DNA from: JAOUEA01 sp039933515
Lineage (GTDB): Bacteria > Actinomycetota > UBA4738 > HRBIN12
Length of the DNA stretch: 16,035 bases
Assembly: GCA_039933515.1 (NCBI GenBank)
Contig: JBDTNY010000048.1
Location: forward strand, 1 to 16,035
Reading direction: 5' to 3'
A program made the position numbers and the translations under genes. Positions 14,019 to 16,035 of the stretch are shown here, piece by piece (within the stretch, counting starts at the first letter, position 1; every line of letters starts with the position of its first letter). The notes beneath the pieces are model-generated. The model was not told where the DNA came from. It worked only from the letters and a program-made list of their open reading frames with translations, and made no database searches.

Positions 14019-15176
14019 GTGCAGGACGTGCTCACGCCCGATCAGCTACAGCTCCGCGAGCTGGTCCGCGAGGTCGTGCAGCGGGCCGTGGCGCCCCGCG
14101 CCGCCGAGATCGACGCGACCGGCGAGTTCCCCTGGGACGTGGTGGACGCGTTCCGGTCGGCGGGTCTCATGGGGCTGCCCTTCCCGGAGCGCTACGGCGG
14201 CACCGAGGCGGGACACCTCATGACCCTCGTCGCGATCGAGGAGATCTCGCGTGCGTGTGCGACGAGTGGGCTGATCCTGGCGCTCCAGGGCCTCGGGAGC
14301 TTCGCGTTGCAGCTCGCGGGTACCGACGAACAGCGCGAGCGCTACCTCCCGAAGCTCGCGAGCGGGGAGTGGATCCCCGCGTATGCGCTCACCGAGTCCG
14401 ATGCCGGATCAGATGCGGCCGCGATGCGCACCACCGCGCGACGCGACGGCGACGCGTATGTGCTCGACGGCTCGAAGCGGTTCATCACGAACGCGGGTGT
14501 CGCGCAGCTGTACACGGTGTTCGCCTCGACCGACCCCGACGCGGGTCATGCGGGGATCTCGTGCTTCATGGTCGAGGCAGATGCCCCCGGATTCGAGGTC
14601 GCCCGGCTCGAGCCGAAGATGGGGATCAAGGGCTCCACGACCGGTGAGATCGTCTTCGACGGCGTGCGGGTGCCGGTCGAGAACCGGGTGGCCGGCGAGG
14701 GGGAAGGGTTCGGCCTCGCGATGCGCGTGCTCGATCGATCGCGCCCGGGGATCGCTGCGCAGGCCCTGGGGCTCGCCCAGGGAGCCGTCGATCATGCGCT
14801 CGCCTATGCCAAGGATCGTGAGGCGTTCGGCCAGGCGATCGTCAAACACCAGCTCGTCGCTGGGATGCTCGCCGACATGGAGACGCGGACCCAGGCATCG
14901 CGCGGGCTTCTGTACGACGTGGGGCGCATGCTCGACGCCGATGTCGACGGCCCGGCGCTCACGAAGGCGGCCGCCATGGCGAAGCTCTTCTGCTCCGACA
15001 CCGCCATGGCCGTCACGACCGACGCGGTGCAGATCCTGGGCGGGTACGGCTACATCAAGGAGTACCCGGTGGAACGCATGATGCGCGACGCGAAGATCAC
15101 CCAGATCTACGAGGGGACGAACCAGATCCAGCGGCTCGTGATCGCCCGGGAGATGGCACGCGAGTCGGATCGCTAG
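14019..15176 (+). CDS. Acyl-CoA dehydrogenase (short/medium-chain, SCAD-like)
   Basis: A 385-residue flavoprotein of typical family length. Signatures are AYALTESDAGSDAAAMRT (121-138, FAD/substrate contacts), GSKRFITNAG (151-160), LEPKMGIKGSTTGEIVFD (197-214), DRSRPGIAAQALGLAQGA (239-256) and QILGGYGYIKEYPVERMMRD (338-357). The catalytic base is Glu365 in IYEGTNQIQR, the position used by SCAD and MCAD, not the isovaleryl-CoA dehydrogenase position. It oxidises an acyl-CoA to the 2-enoyl-CoA and reduces ETF. As the last gene of the etf-mutase operon it is the obvious electron donor to EtfBA. A butyryl- or isobutyryl-CoA substrate is an inference from the adjacent mutase. Its stop shares CTAG with the convergent YbaK-like gene. 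Confidence 0.94.
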   Translation: MQDVLTPDQLQLRELVREVVQRAVAPRAAEIDATGEFPWDVVDAFRSAGLMGLPFPERYGGTEAGHLMTLVAIEEISRACATSGLILALQGLGSFALQLAGTDEQRERYLPKLASGEWIPAYALTESDAGSDAAAMRTTARRDGDAYVLDGSKRFITNAGVAQLYTVFASTDPDAGHAGISCFMVEADAPGFEVARLEPKMGIKGSTTGEIVFDGVRVPVENRVAGEGEGFGLAMRVLDRSRPGIAAQALGLAQGAVDHALAYAKDREAFGQAIVKHQLVAGMLADMETRTQASRGLLYDVGRMLDADVDGPALTKAAAMAKLFCSDTAMAVTTDAVQILGGYGYIKEYPVERMMRDAKITQIYEGTNQIQRLVIAREMARESDR

Positions 15177-15658
15177 TCGGCCGGAGCCGGCCGCGTGACG
15201 TCGACGACGTCGGCGCCGAGGAACGCGAGCAGTTCGGTCGAGGCGAGGTGCAGGTTCACCCCGTGCGCGCCGCCGCCGATCGCCACGCGCTCGGTCTCTC
15301 TGACGGTCGCGTCCGCGATGACGGGCCACGCCTTCGCGGCCCCGAACGGCGTGATCGTGCCGCGCTCGTAGCCCGTAGCGGCTCTCGCCTCCTCGGCGTC
15401 GGGGAGGGAGATCCGGCTGACCTCGAGGTGGGCGCGCAGCTTCGGCCAATCGATCTGTCGCCCGCCCGGGACTAGGACGAAGACGTAGTCGTCGGCACCC
15501 CGCCGAACCACGATCGATCGCAGCAGCTGGCGCAACTCGATCCCCTGGAGGGCGGCGCTGTCCTCGGCGCTCGTGGGCCGTTCGGTGCGGACCGGGTCGA
15601 AGGCGAGCCCGGAGCCCTCGAGCGCTCGCGTTGCCGGCGTGTCGATCGAGCTGCCCAT
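15173..15658 (-). CDS. YbaK/ProX-type aminoacyl-tRNA deacylase domain protein
   Basis: A 161-residue YbaK/EbsC-family protein, the usual single-domain size. It begins MGSSIDTPATRALEGSGL, followed by IELRQLLRSIVVRR (40-53), YVFVLVPGGRQIDWPKL (58-74), GYERGTITPFG (96-106) and AIGGGAHGVNLHL (126-138), all in family order. These proteins hydrolyse mischarged aminoacyl-tRNAs such as Cys-tRNA(Pro). In the classical enzymes a Lys is catalytic in the second segment; here the aligned residue seems to be Arg47, which also occurs in some actinobacterial relatives as I recall them, so the specificity is open. The ATG at 15658 lacks a Shine-Dalgarno sequence but has TAGGCT 7 nt upstream, suggesting a leaderless message. 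It converges with the dehydrogenase gene and overlaps it by 4 bases. Confidence 0.85.
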   Translation of the reverse strand: MGSSIDTPATRALEGSGLAFDPVRTERPTSAEDSAALQGIELRQLLRSIVVRRGADDYVFVLVPGGRQIDWPKLRAHLEVSRISLPDAEEARAATGYERGTITPFGAAKAWPVIADATVRETERVAIGGGAHGVNLHLASTELLAFLGADVVDVTRPAPAD

Positions 15659-15665
15659 CGCGGGG

Positions 15666-15671
15666 AGCCTA
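15666..15671 (-). promoter_or_regulatory. Probable -10 element for leaderless transcription of the YbaK-like gene
   Basis: TAGGCT on the minus strand is followed by 7 bases and then the ATG at 15658. This is the spacing expected when transcription begins at the start codon. The absence of a ribosome binding site supports it. No strong -35 hexamer is visible. Confidence 0.45.
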
Positions 15672-15818
15672 CATTCGCCCCCCGTGTGCGAGCATGCATC
15701 TCCATGGATGAGTCGCCGTCCGCAGAACGCCGAGGCGCCGAGCGCATGCTCGGGCTCGTCGTCCGGGCGACGTTGGGACGCAGGGGGACTCGGCCGCTCG
15801 AGGCAGGGGTGTGACGAC

Positions 15819-16035
15819 GTGACGAAGCGCACCGACGCGATCCACTGGGCGACCGATGGCTCGATCCTCGAGCTCACGATCGATCGGCCGCCTGCCAACG
15901 CGATCGACGCGCCGACCAGCCGCGAGCTGGGCGCGGCGTTCGCGGCGTTCCGAGACGACCCCGGCCTGCACGTCGCGGTGGTGACCGGCGCCGGCGACCG
16001 GTTCTTCTCCGCCGGCTGGGACCTGAAGGCCGCCG
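15819..16035 (+). CDS. Enoyl-CoA hydratase/isomerase family protein, CaiD-like, 3' end cut by window edge
   Basis: A GTG at 15819 opens a frame of 72 full codons that runs off the right edge. The translation contains GSILELTIDRPPANAIDAP, FRDDPGLHVAVVTGAGDRF and FFSAGWDLKAA, the N-terminal third of a crotonase-fold enzyme including the first oxyanion-hole segment (SAGWDL). The last motif and the ANAID segment are unusually close to CaiD (crotonobetainyl-CoA hydratase) as I recall it, so carnitine/crotonobetaine chemistry is one possibility; general 2-enoyl-CoA hydration after the neighbouring dehydrogenase is another. AGGGG lies 9 nt upstream. The catalytic glutamates are beyond the window. 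The 160-base gap to the divergent YbaK-like gene should hold its promoter. Confidence 0.85.
   Translation, partial: MTKRTDAIHWATDGSILELTIDRPPANAIDAPTSRELGAAFAAFRDDPGLHVAVVTGAGDRFFSAGWDLKAA

Noticed and set aside
1..16035. Mobile element, prophage, CRISPR or defence island
   Set aside because: No transposase, integrase, terminal repeats, spacer arrays or nuclease/toxin genes were seen; base composition looks uniform throughout.

Overview
The window is about 16 kb of very GC-rich DNA (roughly 70% by eye) with the long antisense shadow ORFs, GTG starts and overlapping stop/start codons typical of a high-GC bacterium. An actinomycete-type EtfD membrane reductase, a DUF6457 protein, an alpha/beta hydrolase-cyclase fusion and an isobutyryl-CoA-mutase-type acyl-CoA mutase point to Actinomycetota, probably an uncultured environmental lineage. 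No rRNA, confident tRNA, insertion sequence, integrase, CRISPR array or phage gene is visible. It looks like an ordinary, densely packed chromosomal segment. No stretch over 300 bases lacks a gene; the largest gaps are about 130 to 160 bases and lie between divergent genes.

Left part (1-6313). A partial secreted protein runs left off the edge (180..1, minus). A polytopic membrane protein (334..1560, plus) resembles the membrane module of actinobacterial copper oxidases. A five-gene minus-strand run, read from 6313 down to 1566, follows: secreted cyanophycinase-like peptidase, secreted CapA-like metallophosphatase, flavin monooxygenase, spermidine-synthase-like protein and ArsC-type arsenate reductase. 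The last two overlap by GTGA.

Middle (6447-8107). On the plus strand are a class III nucleotide cyclase fused to an alpha/beta-hydrolase domain that has lost its catalytic Ser and His, and a small DUF6457 protein.

Right part (8213-15176). A tight plus-strand operon encodes ETF beta, ETF alpha, an EtfD-like membrane iron-sulfur quinone reductase, the small and large subunits of a B12-dependent acyl-CoA mutase, and an acyl-CoA dehydrogenase. Together these form a nearly complete acyl-CoA oxidation module: the dehydrogenase passes electrons to EtfBA, EtfD is expected to pass them to menaquinone, and the mutase rearranges branched or short acyl-CoAs. Two active-site positions (Phe75, Gln193) mark the mutase as isobutyryl-CoA-mutase-like rather than methylmalonyl-CoA mutase.

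Right edge. A YbaK-type aminoacyl-tRNA deacylase (minus) converges on the operon, the two stop codons sharing one CTAG. A CaiD-like enoyl-CoA hydratase (plus) runs off the end.

The points most worth following up are the mutase reassignment, the missing canonical start for the first membrane helix of EtfD, the pseudo-hydrolase/cyclase fusion, and the ArsC/spermidine-synthase-like coupling. None proves a new system on sequence alone.
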